Shown here: positions 62,801-64,000 of the stretch, piece by piece
Layout of the letters: every line of letters begins with the position of its first letter
Numbering within the stretch: the first letter of the stretch is position 1
Assembly (NCBI GenBank): GCA_964586155.1
Contig: CAZPHC010000029.1
Coordinates: forward strand, 22,738 to 86,737
Source of the DNA: SXNM01 sp964586155
GTDB lineage: Bacteria > Myxococcota_A > UBA9042
DNA: 64,000 bases
Direction: 5' to 3'
Made by a program: the position numbers and the translations under genes
The notes under the pieces: generated by a model
What the model saw: only the letters and a program-made list of their open reading frames with translations
The model's database searches: none
Told to the model about the DNA's origin: nothing

Positions 62801-63380
62801 CGACTGGTACCGCGTCTACGCGGCTGACACCGCGGACGGCGGCACTGCGGCCTGCGACAACTTCCGACTGCGCGTGCGCTTCCTGTCCAACCCCGGAAGC
62901 TACCTGCGCTTCGACATCTACCGTGGCTCTTGCCCACCGGACAACAGCAGCGCAGGCCTGTGGAAGAAGGAGACGCACCGCAACGACCAGAAGAATCAGG
63001 CCAACCAGGTTTGCTGCGGTCAGGAGGACTTCAACTGGTTCACCAACTACAAGGGCTACACCAAGGACTACAACGTCTCGGGTGAGTCCGAGTTCGGCCA
63101 GTGCAACTGCACCACGGTGACCACCAACTTCAGCACCCGCTACGGCTACAACCTCGGCGGCGGCGGCCCCTACAACCGCCTCAACGCTGCGACGGGCGTC
63201 TACCACACGACCAACAGCACGGCCTACGGCTTCGACAAGACGTGGTGCCACGACGATAGCGACTGGTACTACATCAAGGTCTTCAAGTACCAGGGCCCGG
63301 CCTACTGCGGTGACTACCAGCTCGAGCTCTCGAATGGCGTCTACTCGCCCGGCTCGTTCGTCAACGGCAAGAATTGGTAG
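44823..63380 (+). CDS. Giant (6,185-residue) Cys-rich multidomain surface lipoprotein with nested lectin, propeller and TLDc domains
   Basis: A single 18.6-kb frame without a break. The ATG at 44823 follows GGGAGGA by five bases; the signal ends in lipobox FLWVTAC (Cys24). Order by residue: beta-sandwich (about 55-155); Cys-rich CTxDxC repeats (155-820); jelly-roll (823-985); cadherin-like domain (993-1090); alpha/beta region with DIGLYPSLSGFSGVFITLG (1090-1312); PPC-like sandwich (1345-1463); about 32 MopE-type putative metal-binding repeats spread over 1464-5910. Within those repeats are a SUEL lectin (1741-1823), six propeller-like units (3086-4565), a C-type lectin (4599-4904), a jelly-roll (5038-5390) and a seventh propeller unit (5479-5685). 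Three TLDc domains interrupt the fourth propeller, the lectin and the second jelly-roll. The end is a PPC-like beta domain. Likely a surface adhesin or carbohydrate-binding matrix protein; function not established. Confidence 0.95.
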   Translation: MSTRLANGKAAWALLAGFLWVTACTEPEREPASGLLTDYAGGIDADFGVEAFALDEPTLTIAAPAPGTQIAAGSPKAPVELSFTVAFHDLAADKGKIRCFFDNKDALTTFATTDAATNTIADLGTAGVKVISCVLVDASGNKLTNPKAFASVWVYVTKSCNLIEDCNDNSACSSESCIANKCLYQHSAGCCMNTLECGVGETCTSPNSSEAKCSACTSKADCDDGFSCTVDSCDLTGPKGLCKNVKAPEDCCGTSPNECDDGLACTVDSCDNTTGKCKHVKLDGVCCSDKDCAPTDPCLVGSCVDFECRYGPDAFKDDCCSDTYNPKCNDNNFCTIDACDQQKTGYKSCSHKADPNKPNCCDIYNSTNECNDGDTCTYDVCAENVCVHKVIGDCCKIDADCDDGDPCTTGKCDVATQHCTYPKIDPLCCTVNLSCNDGKLCTTDTCNKSANAITGTCQFQVTDTKCCDSNEQCDDGKFCTVGQCVNHSCVFGPDAFKPGCCEANSDCNDANACTLDTCDVANHTCKFVSNGDPNCCNFNEDCDDNNCATLGFCDISKQCVFKADPTKCSTTLDCDDKNPCTVDQCDKSGSCGVCIHTPDTQCCTVDTQCNDGKVCTTDKCVGNKCVNDTKANCCVDDKDAVTACDDSSPCTIEYCVNNTCRHTLPKNGCCTSDANCTDSVQCTVDKCQNIVNGQGTCANIVPPGCEGCTTANQAVNCNDNNACTADICVANSCTHQAIAGCCLDKFDCDDGQPCTTDFCVENLKYCVHAEYGGNTALCCSKETEGTDCAYLNTSCAKGICETQPDNSRKCVSQPVEICTVQVSYCQDFATGTSLKAMGWNPGNVQGTAATNWKISTAAGLGPDQYAELTWTPTYTDYDTCLQSPILQAAGSKTITLQYDQIIDLNKVGTTSVRLLGSLDGANVDWTKATLIDVVNPTADVPASTLDVKLPPELTGSNGLRLAFCVSGKTTFDLTKYGVDNVCVAKGGKPALNQCSPNQVVALFGNKTVPLKAKDPDADAILTYSVVSGPSFVTLSSAYYYWLDGTWNSTLTIAPKSYNDVGTHKVTIKVSDGFLYSLCTFEVTVTYVGGYLVWRPSEVPAEAGDALVAAIKANYSGVVQHVTDIGLYPSLSGFSGVFITLGVFPDNHILKDSEVGSLKLFLQGGGSIYLEAGDTWAVDSKTALHPFFAVKPQGDGSAWGVTGPLAGSHLYKDISTSPTKVYNYEYATGDYTWDNVNDQLLADSTVKDTRNVLSNDGDKDFFWVQVAHQDPAVGYKTVASSVLFGGVKAGVTDAPKTMIGRIINFFNNGFIDCSKPEHCDDGDACTKDTCESQTCKHTNECTCQGAGPLACGAGKAFDAGSAAATDTVDTYSCDPGVKYDAPEIAWEFTTTESKPITLDVSSVVNATAKVFVLKASDSGCDPAQCIASGNVKINFAAAKGAKYYIVLDAKGTNAPSANITTTCGIAEICDDGKDNNGNSLIDCNDLGSCCGDAACGEICDDQDNDCDGLTDEGCDDDGDDYCDGTMTTTGKPAVCPNTGKDCNDDNAAVNPGLLEVCSNGKDDNCDGQQDEEGAAGCTNYYIDLDKDGYGTGTPKCLCAASGAYQASKGGDCNDADPKVNPTDQPEICNNGVDDDCTGTQNDLNAIGCTDFYTDTDKDGWGTTPKKCLCFGEGGTTASKVGDCDDADKDKNPGKVELCNGKDDDCDYTIDEGCDDDKDGYCDADLGYVQVDGIENVCGAAPENQTLVLACKPGSTITAVTFASYGKPSGVCGAFTTGACNSGLSLQKVKDLCLGKANCSITASNTVFGDPCAGVTKELRVELVCTSSQGSPPTVCPKGPGDTNDTDPDVNPNGKEICDGVDNNSDGKVDEGCDDDKDGYCDKDMIVIGAPSTCSKGGGDCVDTKAGVNPGAAEDCNTPDDDNCDGETNTLDAANCTPLFYDGDSDKYGTSLFKCLCEPVGKYTAPKTADCDDTDPTLNPGNLEVCDDADNNCNGDTDEGCDDDNDGWCDASLTVGANGSSTCSSGGGDCADDNALVNPGKAEVCGNNLDDNCDGSQNDPDASGCMTYYVDADQDTYGSSASKCLCSAAGSYSATNKLDCDDDDKTIKPGTVELCDGKDNDCDGVTDNGCDDDNDDYCDSGMTIVGTPATCSKGGGDCDDTKSSVNPGVTAEVCDDLDDDCDGVVDGDCDKDKDGYCDATMTVSNPLPKVCVKGASDCNDFNNDQNPGAPEVCGNGIDDDCDGSQNDENATNCATFYFDGDNDGFGLNLKKCLCIAQGSFKASKAGDCADTNVDVNPGKTEVCGDGLDNNCDGSENDPNATGCTDFYLDQDGDGFGISGAKLCLCVADTTYKAAKAGDCNDTNKDVSPGKTEVCDNIDNNCDSKVDEGCNDDADGYCDASMTTVGFPNVCVKGGGDCDDTKNNVNPGTSEVCDNLDNNCNTTADEGCDDDNDDYCDAALTTVGTPTTCSKGGGDCKDDDAGVNPGKTEDCSTLKDDNCNGSTNDENATGCKNFGVDADGDNYSDVNGTNKCLCVAEPPLTGLTNGDCNDKNKLINPAVTELCDGVDNNCDGKTDEGCDDDGDDYCDAGMATIGKPTVCPNGGGDCNDAASSINPGANEVCGNATDENCDGDLNGVDAVGCSKFYHDGDNDGWAVNLALCLCTAKDNYKITDANKTGDCDDTSAAIYPTAAETCGDGKDSNCNGTQNDVGAINCKAFYKDADKDGYGGTLSACLCVAEGEYITALGGDCNESDAEVNPGATELCDGKDNNCVNGADDGCDDDNDDYCDSTLVTIGSPAVCPKGGGDCDDTKSAINPATVELCDNLDQDCDGTADNNCDSDNDGYCDQSKTVVGTPAICTKGKGDCDDTNSLVNPGKTEICDNADNNCDGATDEACDADNDGYCTNNKSVIGTPTICTKGAGDCNDSNEKINPGANEDCNGIDDNCAGGIDETCNDGDGDGYCVGNVSVSSGCPKGGNDCDDTNDAINPGATEDCSTPIDDNCNNLTNEENASNCITFFKDADGDLYGMGDGICLCSQQGEFGATRAGDCDETNAKVHPNATEVCDGLNNDCDYEFKAGAIPNPKNPIIMETYSHGGGYHFFRKEYWYPNWNGPTIYRYNDQYQYLGNFNGGQSNIMGLTGDLTEDAWYSSNWGENTVRRRNSGNGLVWSYNVGTTSGAVAVDANYAYAMRANGPQVYKLNRANGALVQQFNLSVDHGGTLYGGLAVVDGKLWRPTTNGPAYYRYDLDPANLGAYDGTNFTTATYAYNGAWNGKELCISANSNQVYCYTPPASGASYAPRVIGVDPKSHGGGYSLYHNEYWYPEWAGGTVWRYGTDSKPLGSFNSGQAEIRQLWGPKEEDAYYIARFSSSTTNSYIRKLVGKTSTMTWSSPYVTTYLSSVASEGNTVYAMRYNSSTVYKYNAANGAYLGNFGLSGDYDGDTLYGGLAVVGGKLFRATVSNRNVYRYDLATGVHDGVKFKVAPNVYGLAYNGKELCFSSTSGNPYCYAVPSGAVNFTPTTYGINPRSHGGGWHEFRKEYWYPQWAGSQIYRYDATGKAIGDFNCAQTQIMQVAGELDSDSYYLALYGASQIKKMTGVTSAQVWSNSVSSNMAGVAVDTNYVYASRYTGNVIYRLDRTSGATVNSFSLNTYTNSTYGIAVRDGVLWRSNYSSQDIWGYDVTNGVHNNVKIRTPIAIYSLSSPPGKLCAADSSTNAPYCYDIAAYSAIAPKTDKMPYMGYGGGYHANRNEWWFPQWSGSTIYRYDANKNLIGSFDANNVSNNSPRFPNSSLLDDAMMDKVNTWYGNVNQKWTQCYKRSQDGASSSTFHSLCNGQGPTVTVIKATNGYIFGGYAVSDWAGSGYTGNSTNFLFSLTGNSKHTWYRYGYYQYNNNSYGPTWGGGHDLYLASNMTSGYSNLGHDYLCAAGSYATTTCRNQFSGSYNWSAAEVEVYSLGANNAISSVRQVVGDTSSNDFYAVRYDSSTSYNLSFVNAYDGLPGNLKWSTRGNKEDITGYLTGVAVHGQHVYVGRYNSSQIYSLRKDNGKRDASKDFTLAPYMGSYAYGGFTIVGDKLYRPASDNFLYRYDVGAGTWDGTQIAITGNPYAYGTNGTEHCFGYDNSSSTNSSCITLASDPDVLGASRPAPITGSYGGGFHSYYKEHWYPQSPSGLIERHNTSFKRTGSFNSGLSNVRQVLGDTATPAWFAVQYSGSSTTSRVYKMTGTDTTQAWASDYVTTLLSGLAADDKTLYANRYNNSTVYMFDRNNGASTGSFNLTGLFSGSAMYGGLAVIGSKLYRATTDRWVYRYDIATGIADGLFFQVADAPYGMTSDGDRLCFHGSAAAGQVDCYTVPPASFSLKARPLGMDTLSNGGGFHPFHNEYWYSQWNTDVVTRYSTNYASIGSFKTGIPSIAQIVGEKTEDSYYIAKYSGSSSDSKVYKLKGKTQTQTWASQYLTTYLGGVAVDDKFVYTMPYTSQTVYRLSKSSGSLVSQFTLQGLWRGGAMYGTLTVDGDRLYRGSTANFTDAYNVTTGVYTGTSWQLAITPYSSAFNGKEICYGQSTTNAPVYCYSIYTDNQLVDEGCDDDADGYCDATQTISGDTSSTCPKSKQTCDGTLIGGTCYKPVNSGATWPQAKAWCENWGGSLSTVGSKTQGDAIHAAAGATCGPIGYWVGANDVNAEGYFSWLVGQATNYTNWKTGEPSSVSTGGKFTGGSLLTTSQMAQLNTMYGNSNQNWKRCYSKSANGSSSSTFHSLCDNKGPTFTIVKVNTGSTFGGYTSVSWNTSSNYATDANAFLFSLDRNEKASVQGSGGNAIYRNSSYGPTFGGGHDLYINSSMSGGYTYFGSSYVCPVGGAGSSNCQNWLAGNYSSWSITDMEVYYKDTTGVSNGQDYVAVNTDKTWSDMGNSTSLNCFVCERQMTNAQYGNGDDCNDADPAIGPNQTEICDGKDNNCNGQVDEGCDDDGDGYCDAAMAVVGTPAVCIKGGNDCSDYNKNVSPGQTESCLTSYDDNCDGSLTAVNAKGCVSLYYDDDADGYGTSSYQCECLNSGCQTESYKETFDGTVTGWTFQDCAAGTQTTPTSCVNQADAKGWQVSTNVLYSTPKGALYYGDAATKTFNYGASAGRAVSAMVTLPDSTEIALQNSVFLGTSADPNTDLLTINVLSNNGATRTKVWDKKTGASDFFPQSKILSSTDKATLNSWYGNPNQQWQLCYQKTRDGASSNTFHSLCNGKGPTISIIKVTNGRVFGGYNASTWNNAYNYVYNTANWLFSLTGGTKHPVGSYPQYATYDHPSYGPTFGGGHDIYLDSGMNSGYTNTPHSYQCSGACNSSYFAGQYSGWQTTEVEVYYLGGTAASPVNAWMQIESDLSTFAGQKVQFEYYFNTVNSVDNAGFGVAIDNIRVINKACSKFSAPVAGDCDDTNPLKFPSAAAESCDGLDNNCNGVVDEACDLDGDGYCGADKPVSNSPACPKTGKGVACISTTSTSPTYDGSPLTMNYYGAHGTTQHKIRKEIWHANWASSNTTIYRWDENLNYKGSFNSGVAYVRGLAADPVEDAYYAGEYYNYRVVKKSKDTSTAIWYGQGMGFYVGGVAADANAVYSMRYNNQTVYVTNKATGNFTKTFSLNGTFGGSVHGGLHVLEDKIYRGSSDGWVRAYNLSNGAFANVQFQATGGNYGSFIRDDVRWCTNYSGSEFWCYKLKDTNCTQGDDCNDQSKNIAPGATEYCDGVDNNCNGQTDEGCDDDNDDYCDSNLVVIGTPPTCSKGGGDCNDASNTENPATKEICDGKDNNCDKVIDEANATGCVNWYYDGDQDGFGVTSNKQCLCASGGLYTTKVAGDCDDSCATCKPGGAELCDDKNNDCDASVDEGCDDDGDGYCDGNLVTVGKPAACPKGAGDCNDAASSTNPGTIETCNNTDDNCNGKVDENASDNCTTTLPNTAASCVAGACVVTGCDPGFYDINAITADGCECNGNDNYEPNNACSQAALISSNLHDAAGGRVENISGRLVDNTDFDWYRVYAADTADGGTAACDNFRLRVRFLSNPGSYLRFDIYRGSCPPDNSSAGLWKKETHRNDQKNQANQVCCGQEDFNWFTNYKGYTKDYNVSGESEFGQCNCTTVTTNFSTRYGYNLGGGGPYNRLNAATGVYHTTNSTAYGFDKTWCHDDSDWYYIKVFKYQGPAYCGDYQLELSNGVYSPGSFVNGKNW
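45294..47277 (+). repeat. Cys-rich CTxDxC tandem repeats (Dictyostelium-repeat-like)
   Basis: Encodes roughly 30 short units with patterns such as CDDGFSCTVDSCD, CCSDKDCAPTDPC, CNDGDTCTYDVC and CDDGQPCTTDFC. Spacing and the CTxDxC core match the slime-mould (CTDC-type) repeat found also in myxobacterial surface proteins. Cys pairs would form dense disulfides. They are distinct from the MopE repeats farther on and form the membrane-proximal stalk of the giant protein. Confidence 0.75.
49213..54077 (+). repeat. Main array of MopE-type putative metal-binding repeats
   Basis: Each unit carries E-x-C-(D/N)-x(2-4)-D-(D/N)-x-C-(D/N)-G and a GDC-(N/D)-D-x(3)-VNPG segment. Two unit types mix: one passes through DEGCDDDNDxYCD to xCxKGGGDC, the other through an aromatic GCxxFYxDxDxDG, then KCLC and GDC. 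I counted about 24 units in this block and about 32 in the whole protein. Asp-rich loops of the DxDxDG type suggest calcium or other metal binding; MopE binds copper. At the DNA level the similarity is scattered, so these are not simple satellites. Confidence 0.85.
50043..50291 (+). other. SUEL-type (rhamnose/galactose-binding) lectin domain inside a MopE repeat
   Basis: Residues about 1741-1823 show the SUEL lectin pattern: TLVLACKPGSTITAVTFASY, YGKPSGVCG, C...VKDLCLGKANCSITASN, SNTVFGDPCAGVTKELRV and ELVC. The conserved Cys spacing and the xFGDPC motif are characteristic. The domain sits between YCDADLGYV and TVCPKGPGD, which together form one normal MopE unit, so it is inserted within that unit. 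Confidence 0.8.
54078..58518 (+). repeat. Six tandem propeller-like units (about 215 residues each)
   Basis: Units begin near 54078, 54720, 55371, 56004, 57228 and 57885. Shared landmarks: a Gly-rich start (SHGGGYHFFRKEYWYPNW, SHGGGYSLYHNEYWYPEW), IYRYD/WRYG strands, a GSFN(S/G)GQ turn, EDAYY(I/L)A, LYGGLAVV(D/G)GKL(W/F)R, YRYDL, and a closing LC(F/I)S...YCY. Each looks like a small beta-propeller with about five blades. Unit 4 is enlarged by an inserted TLDc domain. The block starts after CDGLNNDCDY and ends before LVDEGCDDDADGYCD, so all six units lie inside one split MopE repeat. Confidence 0.8.
56148..56663 (+). other. TLDc domain 1, nested in propeller unit 4
   Basis: Residues about 3776-3947: KWTQCYKRSQDGASSSTFH, SLCNGQGPTVTVIKATNG, YIFGGYAVSDW, NFLFSLTG, SYGPTWGGGHDLYLASN and AEVEVYSLG, in the order and spacing of TLDc (TBC/LysM-associated) domains of the OXR1 type. 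It interrupts propeller unit 4 between IGSFDANN and SVRQVVGDTSSNDFYAVRY, which join normally in the other units. Confidence 0.82.
58617..59534 (+). other. C-type lectin domain split by a TLDc insertion
   Basis: Residues about 4599-4904. The first part is a standard C-type lectin: GGTCYKPVNSGATWPQAKAW, CENWGGSLSTVGS, YWVGANDVNAEGYFSW and NYTNWKTGEPSS. The last part is its normal ending: DYVAVNTDKTWSDMGNS and NCFVCER. Between them lies a whole TLDc domain in the long-loop position. The lectin is itself inserted in a MopE unit, between STCPKSKQ and NGDDCNDADPAIGP. Confidence 0.82.
58911..59426 (+). other. TLDc domain 2, nested in the C-type lectin
   Basis: Residues about 4697-4868: SLLTTSQMAQLNTMYGNS, NWKRCYSKSANGSSSSTFHS, NKGPTFTIVKVNTGSTFGGY, NAFLFSLDR, SYGPTFGGGHDLYINSSM and ITDMEVYYKD. 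Close to the other two TLDc copies, and complete. Confidence 0.82.
59934..60992 (+). other. Jelly-roll domain split by a TLDc insertion
   Basis: Residues about 5038-5390. A beta-sandwich like that at 47290-47775 begins with YKETFDGTVTGWTFQDC and GWQVSTNVLYSTPKGALYYG, runs to TRTKVWDKKTG, and resumes after the TLDc domain with AWMQIESDLSTFAGQKVQFE and NAGFGVAIDNIRVI. The sandwich is inserted between the CECL half and the SAPVAGDCDDTNP half of one MopE unit. Confidence 0.72.
60315..60827 (+). other. TLDc domain 3, nested in the second jelly-roll
   Basis: Residues about 5165-5335: SKILSSTDKATLNSWYGN, QQWQLCYQKTRDGASSNTFH, GKGPTISIIKVTNGRVFGGY, NWLFSLTGG, SYGPTFGGGHDIYLDSGM and TTEVEVYYLGG. Complete, and clearly related to the other two copies. 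Confidence 0.82.
61257..61869 (+). repeat. Seventh, isolated propeller-like unit
   Basis: Residues about 5479-5682 share the landmarks of the six tandem units: HKIRKEIWHANW, IYRWDENLNYKGSFNSGV, EDAYYAGEYYNYRVV, GGLHVLEDKIYRGSS and EFWCYKL. It is placed between CPKTGKG and QGDDCNDQSKNIAPG, the two halves of one MopE unit. Confidence 0.75.
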
Positions 63381-63381
63381 A

Positions 63382-63449
63382 CCAGGGTGCGCTCCCGTCG
63401 CCGACGCGAGGCGACGGGACGCCCTGGCTGCCGGCGGCGCGACGCCGGC
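63382..63449 (+). terminator. Two tandem GC hairpins after the giant gene
   Basis: The first starts two bases after the stop codon: CCCGTCGCC (63394-63402) pairs with GGCGACGGG (63410-63418), and outer arms CCAGGG/CCCTGG (63382-63387, 63422-63427) extend it. The second pairs GCCGGCG (63430-63436) with CGCCGGC (63443-63449). No T-run follows, so this is probably a 3'-end structure or a Rho-type terminator. Confidence 0.5.
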
Positions 63450-63803
63450 TGCCGCGCACCAGGTCCCCCGCTCCCACGCAGCACCGCGTCAGTACAGAGC
63501 CGCCCTCACCGGTCACGGTTGCACCGACAGCCACCGAGCAGGTCGCCGCGTCCCGGCGCCGGACACCACCGACTCTCGCCTCCAGCGAGCTCCGCGACCG
63601 GGACCCCGAGCAGCGGCGGGGCAGGGTGCGTTGACGCACCGCGCGTCAGCGTGCAGAACCATGGACAGCGTCCCGCTGAGGGCCCCGACGCGCAGCCGCT
63701 GCGGAACTGACCGCAGAGGCGCTCGAGGGCACGACGTCAGGGCGCTCCAACCGCTCCCCTGCCAGACCAGGCGCTGCGCGCGGCCAGTCAGGCAGGGGCC
63801 CAC
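63450..63803. other. Intergenic region before tRNA-Leu
   Basis: About 350 bp with no supported gene. A 6-bp hairpin (GGTGCG/CGCACC around TTGA, 63625-63640) is the only clear structure; the TTGACG in it is not backed by a good -10 box. Tiny open frames look like noise. Confidence 0.5.
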
Positions 63804-63890
63804 GCCGGGGTGGCGGAACAGGTAGACGCAGGGGACTTAAACTCCCCCGGAGGCAACTCCGTGCCGGTTCGAGCCCGGCCCTCGGCACCA
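63804..63890 (+). tRNA. tRNA-Leu (anticodon TAA)
   Basis: Acceptor GCCGGGG pairs with CCTCGGC (one G-U). The anticodon stem GGGGA/TCCCC holds loop CTTAAAC with anticodon TAA at 63838-63840. A long variable arm (CGGAGGCAACTCCG) is typical of class II tRNAs; the T arm is GCCGGTTCGAGCCCGGC. Discriminator A, CCA encoded at 63888-63890. Reads the UUA codon, rare in such GC-rich genes. Confidence 0.95.
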
Positions 63891-63978
63891 TCCCACGCCT
63901 GACCAGCTCGCGATCCGTAGGGAACTCCGCGGGTTCCTTGGGGGCGCAAAAAAGATCGATCGAGAGGTTGAAGAACGC

Positions 63979-63984
63979 TTGACA
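63979..63984 (+). promoter_or_regulatory. Possible -35 box at the window end
   Basis: Perfect TTGACA followed by a G-rich spacer, like the tRNA-Gly promoter. The -10 position falls beyond the window, so the promoter is incomplete and its gene unseen. Confidence 0.3.
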
Positions 63985-64000
63985 GGGGGGTGCTCCTCCC

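Noticed and set aside
58215..63251. Second long minus-strand open frame under the giant gene
   Set aside because: Same low-complexity Val/Ala/Arg composition; the plus strand here encodes recognisable lectin, TLDc and MopE domains.
63625..63640. TTGACG as a -35 box for tRNA-Leu
   Set aside because: It lies in the loop and stem of a perfect 6-bp hairpin, lacks a -10 box at proper spacing and is far from the tRNA.
1..64000. Insertion sequences, integrases or phage genes
   Set aside because: I saw no transposase, recombinase or phage structural gene and no terminal inverted repeats of IS type; both tRNA genes are intact with no attachment-site duplication visible.

Overview
This window looks like a chromosomal segment of a Myxococcota (formerly deltaproteobacterial) genome. 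The DNA is GC-rich with strong G/C preference at third codon positions. It encodes MYXO-CTERM sorting tails, many lipoproteins with ASH/choice-of-anchor-D-type repeats, MopE-like putative metal-binding repeats, a eukaryotic-type Ser/Thr kinase of the HRDISPHN type and a cluster resembling the Myxococcus gliding (Glt/CglB) machinery. The order differs from what I remember of Myxococcus xanthus, where the glt genes are split over several loci, so a lineage outside Myxococcaceae is likely. This is inference from gene content only.

Layout. 1-5.2 kb, minus strand: housekeeping genes, namely the N-terminal part of truA (cut by the window edge), an in-frame MYXO-CTERM/beta-barrel fusion ORF, asd, a PP2C phosphatase and an HU/IHF protein. 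5.4-12.6 kb, minus: three large paralogous lipoproteins. 13.3-25.2 kb, plus: a contiguous cglB-like, gltB-like, gltA-like, gltC-like, gltD-like, gltE-like and cglF-like series. 25.2-32.9 kb, plus: three more lipoproteins of the ASH type, so the Glt-like operon is flanked on both sides by one secreted lipoprotein family. 33-36.1 kb: a HEAT-type lipoprotein diverging from a lipoprotein with three DsbA-like domains. 36.1-41.3 kb, minus: a tightly overlapping three-gene operon (matrixin-like MYXO-CTERM protein lacking the catalytic Glu, tandem FAD-binding GlcD/GlcE-like protein, GlcF-like Fe-S protein). 41.5-44.0 kb, plus: a small four-Cys protein and a membrane Ser/Thr kinase. 44.16 kb: tRNA-Gly(GCC) with a clear sigma70 promoter and a UUCG-loop terminator. 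44.8-63.4 kb, plus: one 18.6-kb gene for a 6,185-residue lipoprotein. 63.8 kb: tRNA-Leu(TAA).

How it fits together. Almost everything between 5 and 41 kb is predicted to be exported. The Glt-like series would give an outer-membrane/periplasmic complex: a vWA adhesin lipoprotein, two paralogous barrels and three periplasmic TPR proteins. The giant protein is a Cys-rich surface lipoprotein whose lectin, propeller, jelly-roll and TLDc domains are nested inside one another and inside the MopE repeats. The triple DsbA-like protein nearby is a plausible disulfide-handling partner for this Cys-rich secretome; that link is inference. The nested giant protein is the best candidate here for something undescribed.
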